64,000 bases of DNA from Flavobacterium geliluteum (GCF_017948595.1 NZ_JAGFBV010000025.1:1-64000); one strand, 5' to 3'. Positions 50,372 to 60,348 are shown, counted from the first letter of the stretch. The notes: generated by a model not told the origin, from the letters alone. Translations and numbers: made by a program.

Positions 50372-52399
50372 TTAAAGAAGTCCCGCGCGTTTTAACAAAG
50401 CTTCCGGTTTTGGTTCTTGCCCTCTAAAACGTTTGTACAAAATCATCGGATGTTCTGTGCCTCCCTTAGAAAGGACATTTTCTTTAAATTTTGTGGCAAC
50501 TTCAATATTAAAAATCCCTTTCTCCTGAAAATAGTCAAAAGCATCGGCGTCAAGAACCTCAGCCCATTTATAACTGTAATATCCAGAAGAATAACCACCC
50601 TGAAAAATATGCGAGAAAGCAGTACTCATGGCATTTTCTTTTACGTCAGGATACAATTGCGTGTTGGCAAATTGCTCGGTCTCAAAAGTTTTTAAGTCGG
50701 TAATGCCAGTCGGATCCTGACCGTGCCACGCCATGTCTAATAATCCAAAACTCAACTGTCGCAACGTTGCCATTCCTTCCTGAAAGCTCGCACTTTCCTT
50801 GATTTTTTGTACATATTCTATCGGGATAATTTCTCCTGTTTCGTAGTGATTGGCAAACAAGGCCAAGGCTTCGGGCTCGTAACACCAATTCTCCATAATC
50901 TGACTTGGCAATTCTACAAAATCCCAGAAAACAGATGTTCCTGACAAACTAGGATAGGTGGTGTTGGCTAGCATTCCGTGTAATCCGTGACCAAATTCGT
51001 GAAATAGGGTTGTTACTTCATTAAAAGTCAATAACGATGGTTTGGTTTCTGTTGGTTTGGTAAAATTGCAGACATTAGAAATATGAGGCCTTTCGTTGAT
51101 GCCGTCTTTTATGTATTGCGATTTAAACGAAGTCATCCAGGCGCCGTTTCTTTTTCCTTTTCTCGGAAAAAAATCGGCGTAGAATATCGAAACCAAATTG
51201 TTTTGAGCATCGGTTACTTCATAAGTCGTTACTTCTTCGTGGTATTTGTCAATGTCAAAAACTTCAGTAAAAGTGAGTCCGTATAATTTTTTGGCAACGG
51301 TAAATGCTCCGTTTAACACTTTTTCTAATTGAAAATAAGGTTTTAGTTTTTCATCATCTAAATTAAAAAGCTGTTGTTTTAATTTTTCAGAATAGTACGC
51401 ACCATCCCATTTTTCTAATTGTTCAATTCCGTCTAAATTTTTCGCAAAAGCGGCTAGTTCTGCAAATTCTTTTTGTGCAGCAGGTTTTGCTTTTGCTAAT
51501 AAATCATTCAAAAAAGAAAATACTTTTTCAGGACTTTCGGACATTCTTTCTTCCAAAACAAAATGGGCATGGGTTTTATATCCCAGCAAATTAGCTCTTT
51601 CAAAACGTAATTTGGCTATTTTTAATACATTTTCTTGATTGTCAAATTCGTTGTTCTGGAATCCTCTCGCTCCAAAAGCAATCGCCATTTTTTTGCGTAA
51701 TTCGCGATTGTCGGCATAGGTCAAAAAAGGAATATAGCTAGGATGATCCAGAGTAAAAATCCAACCTTCTTTTTCCTGGTTTTTAGCCAGTAATCTGGCC
51801 GCCTCAATTGTACCTTCAGGCAAACCTGCCAAATGGTTGTAGTCGGTCAAATGCAATTCGAAAGCATTGGTTTCTGCCAAAATATTCTCTTCAAATTGTA
51901 ATTTTAATTTAGATAATTCTTTATCAATTGCTCTCAGTTTGTCTTTTTTATCTTCGGGTAAATTGGCGCCATTTCTAGAAAAACTTTTATATTTTTTTTC
52001 TAAAAGTGTGGTTTGCTCGGGATTTAAATTCAACGTTTCTTTTTGATCGTAAACGGCCTTTATTTTGGCAAATAAAGCAGTGTTTAGTGTAATGTCATTA
52101 CCAAATTCTGAAAGTAACGGCGAAACTTCCTGAGCAATTTTTTGCATCTCGTCGCTGGTTTCGGCCGAATTTAAATTGAAGAAAATACTCGAAAGACGAT
52201 CCAGAATATCACCAGAGAAATCCATCGCTACCACTGTGTTCTCAAAAGTAGGTGCTTCTGGATTGTTGACGATGGCATCAATTTCGGCTTTAGCCAAAGC
52301 AATTCCTTCTTGAAAAGCTGGGGAACAATCTTCTATTTTAATTTGAGAAAAAGGCGCTGTATTGTGCTTTGTTATAAATTTTGAAAGTAATACGTTCAT
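50372..52399 (-). CDS. M3-family peptidase (peptidyl-dipeptidase-like)
   Basis: From the ATG at 52399 the 675-aa enzyme has the M3 zinc site TTLFHEFGHGLHGML (HExxH). The rest is all-helical with FWDFVELPSQIMENW, typical of Dcp/oligopeptidase A. It lacks a signal peptide, so it probably acts in the cytoplasm. A longer frame upstream has no family support. Confidence 0.9.
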   Translation of the reverse strand: MNVLLSKFITKHNTAPFSQIKIEDCSPAFQEGIALAKAEIDAIVNNPEAPTFENTVVAMDFSGDILDRLSSIFFNLNSAETSDEMQKIAQEVSPLLSEFGNDITLNTALFAKIKAVYDQKETLNLNPEQTTLLEKKYKSFSRNGANLPEDKKDKLRAIDKELSKLKLQFEENILAETNAFELHLTDYNHLAGLPEGTIEAARLLAKNQEKEGWIFTLDHPSYIPFLTYADNRELRKKMAIAFGARGFQNNEFDNQENVLKIAKLRFERANLLGYKTHAHFVLEERMSESPEKVFSFLNDLLAKAKPAAQKEFAELAAFAKNLDGIEQLEKWDGAYYSEKLKQQLFNLDDEKLKPYFQLEKVLNGAFTVAKKLYGLTFTEVFDIDKYHEEVTTYEVTDAQNNLVSIFYADFFPRKGKRNGAWMTSFKSQYIKDGINERPHISNVCNFTKPTETKPSLLTFNEVTTLFHEFGHGLHGMLANTTYPSLSGTSVFWDFVELPSQIMENWCYEPEALALFANHYETGEIIPIEYVQKIKESASFQEGMATLRQLSFGLLDMAWHGQDPTGITDLKTFETEQFANTQLYPDVKENAMSTAFSHIFQGGYSSGYYSYKWAEVLDADAFDYFQEKGIFNIEVATKFKENVLSKGGTEHPMILYKRFRGQEPKPEALLKRAGLL

Positions 52400-52620
52400 T
52401 TTGATATTATATTTTTTATGGATTGAAGTCAAAATTTTGAATTCCAAAGATAACAATTTATAAAAATGTAATCATCGATATGGAATTGATTATTGGCATA
52501 AAATACTCTTAAATTGTGTTATAGATTTGTTATTTATTGCTGTAGTAGATATTAAAAGCGTAAATTGAAAAAAACAATTTAGCAGTATAAAATGCTAATC
52601 ATAAATTAAATAAAAAAAGG

Positions 52621-53289
52621 ATGAATTATCAAGTTGTAATCAAGAATATAGATACGGTAAATGAAGTAGAAGGATATTGGTCTGATGAAGATTTTGTTGT
52701 TTTATTACAAAAATTCAATTATCCGGATGGAGCTACAGCCGAGAAAAGCAGTTTACCGGAATTATTAGAAATGGCCATTTCGGATTACGAACCTAACGAA
52801 GCTGCACAGATTGTATTAGACTATAAATTGGGAGAGGAATTAAGTGAAGGACAGATTGAGCAGATATCAAACAACATGTTAATTGATAAAGTGTGTGAGG
52901 AATATCCGGAAATACACATGCAAGGCAGATTATTTCATGTCAATCAATTGCTTTTTAAAGCTTACAATGGGAAATTTCCAAATGCAAAAGCGTCTGTTGT
53001 GCATTTCTCTATGACACCAACTAATGGCGAAGTACAAAAACTGACAGCCGAAAATATATTGAAGTTGTTGAATAATGGTTTGTCTGACAGAAACCTGATT
53101 AAAAGGTTGTTTGAAAATCAAATGTCTCAAAATATTCCGTTTCCTGAAGCAGAAAGTATTATCTGGGAATTGACAACAGAAGATGATGTAAACTATAATC
53201 TGGTTACTTCTGAGAATTGGATCAATAAGGATGATGTGATAGCATCTGAATTTGAATCTGTTTTGGAGCAAATTGAAGATGAAGCATAA
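52621..53289 (+). CDS. Uncharacterised 222-aa acidic protein
   Basis: I do not recognise this protein. It is acidic, has no signal peptide, TM helix or Cys-rich motif, and looks mostly helical. The central part contains NEAAQIVLDYKLG and the C-terminus is Glu/Asp-rich. It has its own terminator and no operon partner, so context gives no function. Confidence 0.6.
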   Translation: MNYQVVIKNIDTVNEVEGYWSDEDFVVLLQKFNYPDGATAEKSSLPELLEMAISDYEPNEAAQIVLDYKLGEELSEGQIEQISNNMLIDKVCEEYPEIHMQGRLFHVNQLLFKAYNGKFPNAKASVVHFSMTPTNGEVQKLTAENILKLLNNGLSDRNLIKRLFENQMSQNIPFPEAESIIWELTTEDDVNYNLVTSENWINKDDVIASEFESVLEQIEDEA

Positions 53290-53306
53290 TTAAAAAAGAC
53301 CCTAAA

Positions 53307-53343
53307 AACACAAAGGCTTCCTATAATGGGAAGCCTTTGTGTT
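53307..53343 (+). terminator. Terminator after the 222-aa gene
   Basis: AACACAAAGGCTTCC (53307-53321) pairs exactly with 53329-53343 around a 7-nt loop. Confidence 0.75.
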
Positions 53344-53366
53344 GAAATATTCATATTATTTTTATT

Positions 53367-53454
53367 CTACAAGGTTTTCAAAACCTTGTAGGTGTTTTAG
53401 AAGTATTAATTGGGCTTTATAATCATACCTACAAGGTTTTGAAAACCTTGCAGG
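53367..53454. repeat. Two copies of a CTACAAGGTTTT palindrome
   Basis: Palindrome one (53367-53391) is perfect. Palindrome two (53428-53454) reads CCTACAAGGTTTT-G-AAAACCTTGCAGG, with one mismatch. They are about 36 bp apart between two convergent genes. Confidence 0.7.
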
Positions 53455-53469
53455 AATTAAAGAAATGCC

Positions 53470-53955
53470 TTATCTATTTAAGCCTTCAGCGGCTTTATTT
53501 ACTGCTGCTTTCAGTTCTTCTTTGTAGGCAATAATCGTGTCAAGTACTTTTTTGTCGTGGCTTCCAATGATTTGTGCTGCTAAAATTCCAGCATTTTTAG
53601 CTCCGTTCAAAGCAACGGTTGCAACCGGAACGCCACCTGGCATTTGAAGAATCGACAAAACAGAATCCCAACCATCAATTGAATTGCTCGATTTTACAGG
53701 AACTCCAATTACAGGAAGCGGCGACATCGAAGCCACCATTCCCGGTAAATGCGCCGCACCACCAGCTCCAGCAATAATAACCGAAATCCCGCGGATGTGT
53801 GCATTCTTGCTAAAATCGAATAATTTTTCCGGCGTTCTGTGTGCCGAAACAATATCAACCTCAACTTCGATATTAAATTGTTTTAGTATGTCAATAGCAT
53901 CCTGCATGACTGGCATGTCTGAGATGCTTCCCATTATAATGGCTACTTTGCTCAT
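53470..53955 (-). CDS. purE: N5-carboxyaminoimidazole ribonucleotide mutase
   Basis: From the ATG at 53955 the 161-aa enzyme has the family core: MGSISDMPVMQDAIDIL, VSAHRTPEKLFDF and AGGAAHLPGMVASM. It rearranges N5-CAIR to CAIR in purine synthesis, after PurK. PurK is encoded 368 bp upstream on the same strand, with a small membrane-protein gene between. A longer frame upstream is unlikely. Confidence 0.93.
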   Translation of the reverse strand: MSKVAIIMGSISDMPVMQDAIDILKQFNIEVEVDIVSAHRTPEKLFDFSKNAHIRGISVIIAGAGGAAHLPGMVASMSPLPVIGVPVKSSNSIDGWDSVLSILQMPGGVPVATVALNGAKNAGILAAQIIGSHDKKVLDTIIAYKEELKAAVNKAAEGLNR

Positions 53956-54050
53956 GTGGTTTTTTGTTTGTTTAAAACTGTTTTTTTTTGTTTCAGGTTT
54001 CAAGTTGTGAACTTTGACTAAAAACTAATTTTATTGTTATTTTTAAAATT

Positions 54051-54257
54051 TTATTTTGTGCAAACTTTATAAATTAGAAAAAATAATCCAACTATAAATA
54101 GTATTAAACACAAAGTAAGAATTATAAATAATAGGAAGCTTTTGATTCTTTCTCCTTTATACTCATTTTTATCTCTAAATATTTCAAAATGAGTTTTAAA
54201 CAAATTTGAATTATCTGATAAATTTAAAAGGTTGCTAACTATTTCTATAAAATCCAT
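54051..54257 (-). CDS. Small predicted membrane protein between purK and purE
   Basis: The 68-aa product has a charged N-terminal half and one or two C-terminal TM helices (SFLLFIILTLCLILFIVGLF). No family is recognised. It is in the purK-to-purE gap on the same strand and may be an accidental or lineage-specific gene. Confidence 0.45.
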   Translation of the reverse strand: MDFIEIVSNLLNLSDNSNLFKTHFEIFRDKNEYKGERIKSFLLFIILTLCLILFIVGLFFLIYKVCTK

Positions 54258-54322
54258 TTATACTAATTAATCAAGATTGAAATAAACTTAAGATTTTCTA
54301 GTGGCTAAAAACGGATCACTAA

Positions 54323-55486
54323 TTACTTTTCACTAATCACTCGAATCGTATTCTTAACCTCTTCAGCAATCCTTCTCGCTTCAGCCATATCTTCATTTAC
54401 TATGGTAACGTGACCCATTTTCCTGAAAGGGCGCGTTTGTTTTTTGCCGTAAATGTGTGGTGTAACACCATTCCATCCTAAAATGGTTTCGATGTTTTCG
54501 TAAACAACTTCTCCGGAAAAACCTTCGGCGCCCACTAAATTGACCATAATTCCGGCAACTTTGCTGTCGGTATTTCCTAAAGGAAGATCTAAAATGGCAC
54601 GCAAATGATTTTCGAATTGTGATGTATAACTGGCTTCGATAGAATAATGTCCTGAATTGTGCGGGCGAGGAGCAACTTCGTTGACCAGAATTTCATCATC
54701 GTGGGTTTGAAACATTTCGACAGCCAGAAGTCCGACATGATTGAATTTTTCTGAAACATTCAAAGCAATAGCTCTGGCTTTTTGGGCTACTTTTTCATCA
54801 ATTCTGGCTGGACAAATTACATATTCAACCTGATTGGCTTCTGGGTGAAATTCCATTTCGACAACCGGATACGTTTTGATTTCGCCTGACGGATTGCGGC
54901 AAACAATCACAGCCAATTCATTTTTAAACGGAATCATCGTTTCGGCAATGCATTCTACGTTTGGCAAATTATCTAAATCTGATGTTTGACGAATTACTTT
55001 TACGCCGTTGCCATCATAACCAAATTCGGTACATTTCCAGACAAAAGGCAAGTTGATTGTTGAGTGTTGATTAACGATTGCTGATTTTAGATTTTCGAGA
55101 TTCTCAAATCTTGCAAAGGGAGCGGTAGGTATATTGTGCTGCGCGTAAAAATCTTTTTGAACTCCTTTATTCTGAATGCCTTTTAATGTTTTTGGCGAAG
55201 GATATATTTTTAGGCCTTCGTTTTCTAATTGTGTCAGTGCTTCCAGATTGACCAATTCGATTTCAAAAGTCAAAACATCGACTTGTTTTCCAAAATTGTA
55301 AACCGTTTCATAATCCATCAAATCGCCTTTGAAGAACTGATTGCAGGCAATTTTACTCGGCGCTTCATCGCTCGGGTCTAAAACATAAGTCTGTATGTCA
55401 AATTTTCGAGTGTCAAACAAGAGCATTTTGCCCAATTGTCCACCACCTAATATTCCTAATTTAAAATCAGAAGAAAAATAATTCAT
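54323..55486 (-). CDS. purK: N5-carboxyaminoimidazole ribonucleotide synthase
   Basis: The 387-aa ATP-grasp enzyme starts at ATG 55486 (MNYFSSDFKLGILGGGQLGKML). It has the RPHNSGHYSIEASYTSQFE stretch and GNTDSKVAGIMVNLVG. It makes N5-CAIR from AIR, ATP and bicarbonate. It acts before PurE. A TTG start upstream is not needed. Confidence 0.92.
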   Translation of the reverse strand: MNYFSSDFKLGILGGGQLGKMLLFDTRKFDIQTYVLDPSDEAPSKIACNQFFKGDLMDYETVYNFGKQVDVLTFEIELVNLEALTQLENEGLKIYPSPKTLKGIQNKGVQKDFYAQHNIPTAPFARFENLENLKSAIVNQHSTINLPFVWKCTEFGYDGNGVKVIRQTSDLDNLPNVECIAETMIPFKNELAVIVCRNPSGEIKTYPVVEMEFHPEANQVEYVICPARIDEKVAQKARAIALNVSEKFNHVGLLAVEMFQTHDDEILVNEVAPRPHNSGHYSIEASYTSQFENHLRAILDLPLGNTDSKVAGIMVNLVGAEGFSGEVVYENIETILGWNGVTPHIYGKKQTRPFRKMGHVTIVNEDMAEARRIAEEVKNTIRVISEK

Positions 55487-55611
55487 TGTTGTGTGTTTTT
55501 GCAAAGATACTTTTTAATCTTTTTTTTGCCACGAATTTCACAAATTTCATAATTTTTTTCACTTATTAAGTTTTAAATTGACTCAATTAGTCTAAATCTG
55601 TAGCAAACAAA

Positions 55612-56163
55612 CTATTTTATTTTCTTCAAAACTTCTCTGGCAACGGCTTTGTACGCAGCAGAATGAGTGTGATATTCTTTGTTGAGGATTATTTTTAGTT
55701 CAGGATGAATCCAGTTATCGTGATTTCCGAGAAGATATAAAGTTCTAATCGAATAGGCTTTTGTGGCCACTTTTACGTCTGTGATCAGCCAATCAAAAGA
55801 TGTTTCGATGCATTGCTGAAGGTTTTTTTCTGAAAGGATAATGCTGTTTTCTGCTTTTTTATAATGAGATTTCACCAAAAGCTGAAGTACTTTTGCAAGA
55901 GGCCTAATAGCACTTTCGTCTTTTACACGAGGCATATTTTCGAAAAAGAAATCAAGATGAGGTTGTAACCAAACAAGCTCCCGGTAGGATATGAATTCTA
56001 AAATCCAACAGGCTTTGTGGTGCTTTTCATGATTAGGATCAAAACAAATCTGAACCAGTTCGTCAAAAAGGTGCTTGTTTTCTAAGATTTCTTGCGAAAC
56101 TTTCAAGCGGCTCTCTCTACACGCCTGTACAGAGTTTAGTTTTATTTGCAGTTCAGAGGGCAT
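55612..56163 (-). CDS. HEAT-like all-helical protein of unknown function
   Basis: The 183-aa protein is mostly helical with repeats of about 35-40 residues (EKHHKACWILEFIS, ATKAYSIRTLYLLG), resembling HEAT/Armadillo repeats. I recall similar flavobacterial proteins being labelled adenylosuccinate lyase, but no PurB signature is seen here, so I do not use that label. It lies between purK and a TonB-dependent receptor. Confidence 0.55.
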   Translation of the reverse strand: MPSELQIKLNSVQACRESRLKVSQEILENKHLFDELVQICFDPNHEKHHKACWILEFISYRELVWLQPHLDFFFENMPRVKDESAIRPLAKVLQLLVKSHYKKAENSIILSEKNLQQCIETSFDWLITDVKVATKAYSIRTLYLLGNHDNWIHPELKIILNKEYHTHSAAYKAVAREVLKKIK

Positions 56164-56186
56164 CTTTTTTTAAATTTAATAAGGAT

Positions 56187-58277
56187 CTAAAATAGGTAAT
56201 TTAACGAAATACTGCCATAATAATTTACAGGAAGTCCGGGATAATAATATCGTGGGGTAGCGTTTCCAACAGCTGTCGCATTGGGTAAAATTAACGAAGC
56301 ATATTTTTTATCAAATAAATTGTTTATTCCTGCTGCAAAATGGATAGTCAGTTTTGGAAGTATCTCTAAACGGTAGCCGGTTTTTAGGTTTACGACCTTA
56401 TAAGCGTCAGAGTAAGCGGTATTTGCATCGTTCATCGGAATTTCGTCTACAAACTGAAAATCGGCGGCGAAATAAAGCCCTGAATTACTGTTCAAACTCA
56501 ATCCTGCATTGGCTTTGTTGGCGGCAACTCCGGTTAGTTTATTTCCTGAAAAATCATTTCCGCTATCGATGAATTCTTTAAATTCATAATTTCCAAGGGA
56601 AGCCGAAACATAAGATATCATCCATAAAGAAGAATTTATGTACCAATTGTGTTTGACCAAAATTTCGATACCTTCATGAAGTGTTTTGCCAGCATTTATG
56701 CCCACATATTGATCATCGCCAATACGTTTTGCTACCAATAAATCTTTTATTTCCATTCGATACAAAGAAAATTCTATGTAGAGATTTTTATTCAAAAAAT
56801 AATATTTTCCTCCAACTTCAAAATTATAACCATTTTCAGGTTTTATATCCGGATTGATGGTTCCTTCACTCGTAAGCGTTTCTTCTGTAGCCGGCAACGA
56901 AAATCCCCGGCTTGCCGAAAAATAAAAGGTTTTTTGTGTATTTGGCTTGAATAAAAGAGAAATTTGCGGCGAAAAAATACCGCTGTAAGCATATTTCTGA
57001 ATCGTATTGGTATCGTAATTCTCTATTTCAAATTGTGTTTTGTTATAATTTAGCCCCGCTTGAAACTCCATTTTTTGAGAAAGTAACGTTCTTATTTGCG
57101 AAAAAACATTGTAAAAATGCCTTTTCTGTGCCGTTGCCGCCAGTTGATTTCCTTGTAAACTACCTAAACCATTATTTTGCTGATACCAATTTTCAAAAGT
57201 ATTTCCTTTATAATTATCTAAAAAATATTCTATTCCCGCAATAAATTGATTTTCTGTTTCTCTGATTTTAAAGTTTCCTGAAAATTGTGATCTTGCTCCA
57301 GCAGCAAAAGTATTTTGTCGCAGAACATCAAAAGGACGCGGTTCATTACTGTCTTTATAATTGATAAAAACAGAGGTCGCATTGTTTAAACGATCATTAA
57401 TTTTAAAATCATACGCCAATCCTCCTAAAACCGATTTGTATTCTTTATATCCTTTTGAAGCAGCCCAAGTAGGTGCCGCAAGTCGCGGGTTTGTCTCGTA
57501 TACCGTCTTGCTAATCGAACTCGGTATGTACGCTTTCACGTAAGTGTAATTTGAAAAATAAGTAAGTTTGCTATTTTGCTTTTTGAATAATGCTCCCGCA
57601 AGCGTAATTCCTTCACGATGGTACGCGCTATTTTGTCGCCATCCGCTGGTTTCCAATTTATGATAACTGATATTTAAACTTGAATTCTTTTCATTTAAGG
57701 CATAATTCAGACTGTTTTTTAAGAGACCAAAAGAACCGAAAATGGTACTGATCGAGGTATTTTGCCCTTCGGTTTGTAAAAGCTGAGGTGTCACTAAAAT
57801 AGCACCGCCCAAACCTGCGCCATAAATACTCGAAAGCGGGCCTTTGATAATCTCGATCTGACCAATGTTTTCTAAGTCAATATCATCAATGACTGTTTCG
57901 CTATTGCCAGATGTCAGCGGAATACTGCCGTAAAAAGCCCTTATTTTGTTGGTGCCATACGTGGTTCTGGCTCCAATACCCCGAATAGAAATGCGGGTGG
58001 TGGTAAAGTTAGATGATTGCATCAGCACACCCGGAATTGTATTGAGAACTGTGCTTATATCGGTGGTATTGTTTTGCAGCAATTCTCTTTTTGATAAAAT
58101 GCCAACAGCGGCGGGAGTATTTAATAAGTTGCTGTCAAGATGCAGCGAACTTATAATAACTTCTTCGAGTTTTTCTCCTTTGATGGTATCATTTATTTTG
58201 CTTTCCTGTTCCTGTGCGATAATGTTCTGAGAAACAATCAGCCAGGCAATAAGAAAGTAGTATTTTTTAAAAATCAT
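56187..58277 (-). CDS. TonB-dependent outer-membrane receptor
   Basis: From the ATG at 58277 the 696-aa protein has a signal peptide (about 1-21). A plug domain follows (NTPAAVGILSKRELLQNNTT and IEIIKGPLSSIYGAG), then a 22-strand-type barrel ending in Phe (YYGSISLNYLF). No N-terminal carboxypeptidase-like domain is seen. The ligand is unknown. It follows the sorbosone-dehydrogenase-like gene by 5 bp, so the two are probably co-expressed. Confidence 0.88.
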   Translation of the reverse strand: MIFKKYYFLIAWLIVSQNIIAQEQESKINDTIKGEKLEEVIISSLHLDSNLLNTPAAVGILSKRELLQNNTTDISTVLNTIPGVLMQSSNFTTTRISIRGIGARTTYGTNKIRAFYGSIPLTSGNSETVIDDIDLENIGQIEIIKGPLSSIYGAGLGGAILVTPQLLQTEGQNTSISTIFGSFGLLKNSLNYALNEKNSSLNISYHKLETSGWRQNSAYHREGITLAGALFKKQNSKLTYFSNYTYVKAYIPSSISKTVYETNPRLAAPTWAASKGYKEYKSVLGGLAYDFKINDRLNNATSVFINYKDSNEPRPFDVLRQNTFAAGARSQFSGNFKIRETENQFIAGIEYFLDNYKGNTFENWYQQNNGLGSLQGNQLAATAQKRHFYNVFSQIRTLLSQKMEFQAGLNYNKTQFEIENYDTNTIQKYAYSGIFSPQISLLFKPNTQKTFYFSASRGFSLPATEETLTSEGTINPDIKPENGYNFEVGGKYYFLNKNLYIEFSLYRMEIKDLLVAKRIGDDQYVGINAGKTLHEGIEILVKHNWYINSSLWMISYVSASLGNYEFKEFIDSGNDFSGNKLTGVAANKANAGLSLNSNSGLYFAADFQFVDEIPMNDANTAYSDAYKVVNLKTGYRLEILPKLTIHFAAGINNLFDKKYASLILPNATAVGNATPRYYYPGLPVNYYGSISLNYLF

Positions 58278-58282
58278 ACCTA

Positions 58283-59557
58283 TTATTTGTTTGCCGTAAC
58301 TTTCCAAACGGTATTTCCGCTGTCGTCATTGACAAGAAGCGAACCATCATTCATAACGGTAACGGCAACAGGTCGGCCATAGACTTCGGCTTTGTCTTCA
58401 TTGGAAATAAAACCTGTTAGAAAATCCTCTGGTTTTCCGGATGGTTTTCCGTTGGCAAACGGTACAAATACTACTTTGTAACCTGAAATTTTTTCGCGAT
58501 TCCACGAACCATGCTGACCGACAAAAATTCCGTTTTTGTACTTTGCAGGAAAACTATTTTTGTTATAAAAAGCCAGTCCCAAAGAAGCCGTATGAGCGCC
58601 AACCGAAACATCTGGCACGATTGCTTTTGCAGCCAAATCTTTGCGTTCTCCTTTCGTTCTGGGATCTAAAATATTGCCATAATACGAGTAAGGCCAACCG
58701 TAAAATCCATTGCGTTTTACGCTGGTGATATAATCGGGAACTAAATCATCGCCCAGATCATCTCGCTCGTTAACTGCTGTCCAAAGTTCATTGTTTACGG
58801 GATTCCAATCCATTCCAACAGGATTTCTAAGTCCGTCAGCATAGATTTTTTCGCCGGTTCCATCGGGATTAATTTCCAGAATAGCGGCGCGACGTATCTC
58901 TTTATCCATTCCGTTCTCGCCAACATTACTTCCTGAGCCAACAGAAACATAAATTTTGGTGCCGTCAGGATTTGCAAGTAGATTTCGTGTCCAGTGATTG
59001 TTGTAGCCGCCTGCGGGTAGTTCTAGAATTTTTACGCCCTGAGTTTTGAGTTGTAAAGGATTGTTTTGATAAGGATAGCGGTATAATCCATCTGTGTTGG
59101 CGATATAAAAAAAGTCTTTTAGCACCAGCATTCCAAAGGGTTTGTTGAGATCTTTAATAAAAACTGATCTGGTTTCAAATTTCCCGTCTTTATCCGTATC
59201 TCTAAAAACAGTGATCTGATTTTTACTGGTTCTGGTGCCGCTTTCGACCACAAAAATATCATTGTTGGGAGCTATGTATGTCCAACGCGGATTTTCTAAA
59301 CCATCAGCAAATTTAGAAACCGTAAATCCTTCGGGCGCTTTGGGCATAAGTCCTTCTGGCCATTTTACAATACGGCTAGAATTTCTTGCAGATTCTGTAG
59401 CATAAGGAGGTGGGAGCGTAATGTTGCCTACAGCTGTTTTTACAATATTTCCGGGCTGTGTGGCCAAAGTTTCTTTTTCTTCTTTTTTTACCTGGCCCAT
59501 GCAGGCACTCATTATCAGTAATAAAGAAAGAGACAATATGGGTGTGGCGTTTTTCAT
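58283..59557 (-). CDS. PQQ-dependent sorbosone-dehydrogenase-like lipoprotein
   Basis: The 424-aa product has a lipoprotein signal (LLLIMSACMGQ) and a propeller fold of the PQQ sugar dehydrogenase/L-sorbosone dehydrogenase type. Motifs include ITVFRDTDKDGKF, GMDWNPVNNELWTAVNERDDLG and SVGAHTASLGLAFY. Bacteroidota carry many such proteins. Substrate and PQQ use are not shown by sequence. It is coupled to the TonB-dependent receptor, suggesting joint uptake and oxidation of a compound. Confidence 0.78.
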   Translation of the reverse strand: MKNATPILSLSLLLIMSACMGQVKKEEKETLATQPGNIVKTAVGNITLPPPYATESARNSSRIVKWPEGLMPKAPEGFTVSKFADGLENPRWTYIAPNNDIFVVESGTRTSKNQITVFRDTDKDGKFETRSVFIKDLNKPFGMLVLKDFFYIANTDGLYRYPYQNNPLQLKTQGVKILELPAGGYNNHWTRNLLANPDGTKIYVSVGSGSNVGENGMDKEIRRAAILEINPDGTGEKIYADGLRNPVGMDWNPVNNELWTAVNERDDLGDDLVPDYITSVKRNGFYGWPYSYYGNILDPRTKGERKDLAAKAIVPDVSVGAHTASLGLAFYNKNSFPAKYKNGIFVGQHGSWNREKISGYKVVFVPFANGKPSGKPEDFLTGFISNEDKAEVYGRPVAVTVMNDGSLLVNDDSGNTVWKVTANK

Positions 59558-59709
59558 TTCAATTTTAAGTTAAAAGTTTTAAAGACAATAATTTAATGAT
59601 TTAAAAAATAAATTTAAGGAAAGATTTGTAAATATTAAGTGATATTTAACATTCTGAAAAAAGTATCATTACAATACAATTTGATCCGTACAGTTTGGTT
59701 GTAATTCTG

Positions 59710-59717
59710 TATCTTTG
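59710..59717 (+). promoter_or_regulatory. -7 promoter box TATCTTTG upstream of hpt
   Basis: TATCTTTG exactly matches TAnnTTTG and lies 24 bp before the hpt ATG. The best TTG upstream (59681-59683) is 26 bp away, slightly beyond the usual spacing. Confidence 0.55.
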
Positions 59718-59740
59718 CACATTATTTTAAAGAGAAAATA

Positions 59741-60271
59741 ATGATACAACTTCACGATAAACAATTTGTTCCGTTTATTTCGGCTACAGAAATTGATTTT
59801 GCTTTGACCAAAATCGTTGCTCAGGTAGAAGATGATTTTGCAGATGACACGCCCATTTTTGTAGGGGTTCTTAATGGCGCATTTATGGTTGTTGCAGATT
59901 TTTTAAAAAAATACAAAAGTCCTTGCGAAGTTTCTTTTATCAAAATGGCTTCTTACGAAGGAACAAGCTCGACCAATACGGTAAAGGAATTGATCGGAAT
60001 TAATCAGGATTTAACAGGCAGAACCGTGATCATCATCGAAGATATTGTCGATACAGGAAATACTGTCGAAGAATTAAAACAGCTTTTTAAAGCCCAAAAT
60101 GTAAAGCATTTTAAAATTGCTACCTTGTTTTTTAAACCGGAGGCGTACAAAAAAGACATTAAAATAGATTATATCGGAATCAGGATTCCAAATAAATTTA
60201 TCGTTGGCTACGGACTGGATTACAACGGATTAGGAAGAAATTTGACCGAAGTCTATAAATTAGCCGAATAA
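59741..60271 (+). CDS. hpt: Hypoxanthine phosphoribosyltransferase
   Basis: The 176-aa enzyme has the PRTase core with the PRPP motif VIIIEDIVDTGNTVEEL and an N-terminal VGVLNGAFMVVADF loop. It converts hypoxanthine/guanine and PRPP to IMP/GMP in purine salvage. It is followed by adk, 77 bp downstream, giving a nucleotide-metabolism pair. Confidence 0.92.
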   Translation: MIQLHDKQFVPFISATEIDFALTKIVAQVEDDFADDTPIFVGVLNGAFMVVADFLKKYKSPCEVSFIKMASYEGTSSTNTVKELIGINQDLTGRTVIIIEDIVDTGNTVEELKQLFKAQNVKHFKIATLFFKPEAYKKDIKIDYIGIRIPNKFIVGYGLDYNGLGRNLTEVYKLAE

Positions 60272-60348
60272 TTAGAAACACAACATAACTACATATTCAT
60301 TTTAAACTTCTTTCATAAAAAATAGAAGTCACAACACTCACTCATATT

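Noticed and set aside
55612..56163. Adenylosuccinate lyase as product.
   Set aside because: The protein is too short and lacks the lyase signature. The label recurs in databases in my memory, but the sequence does not support it.
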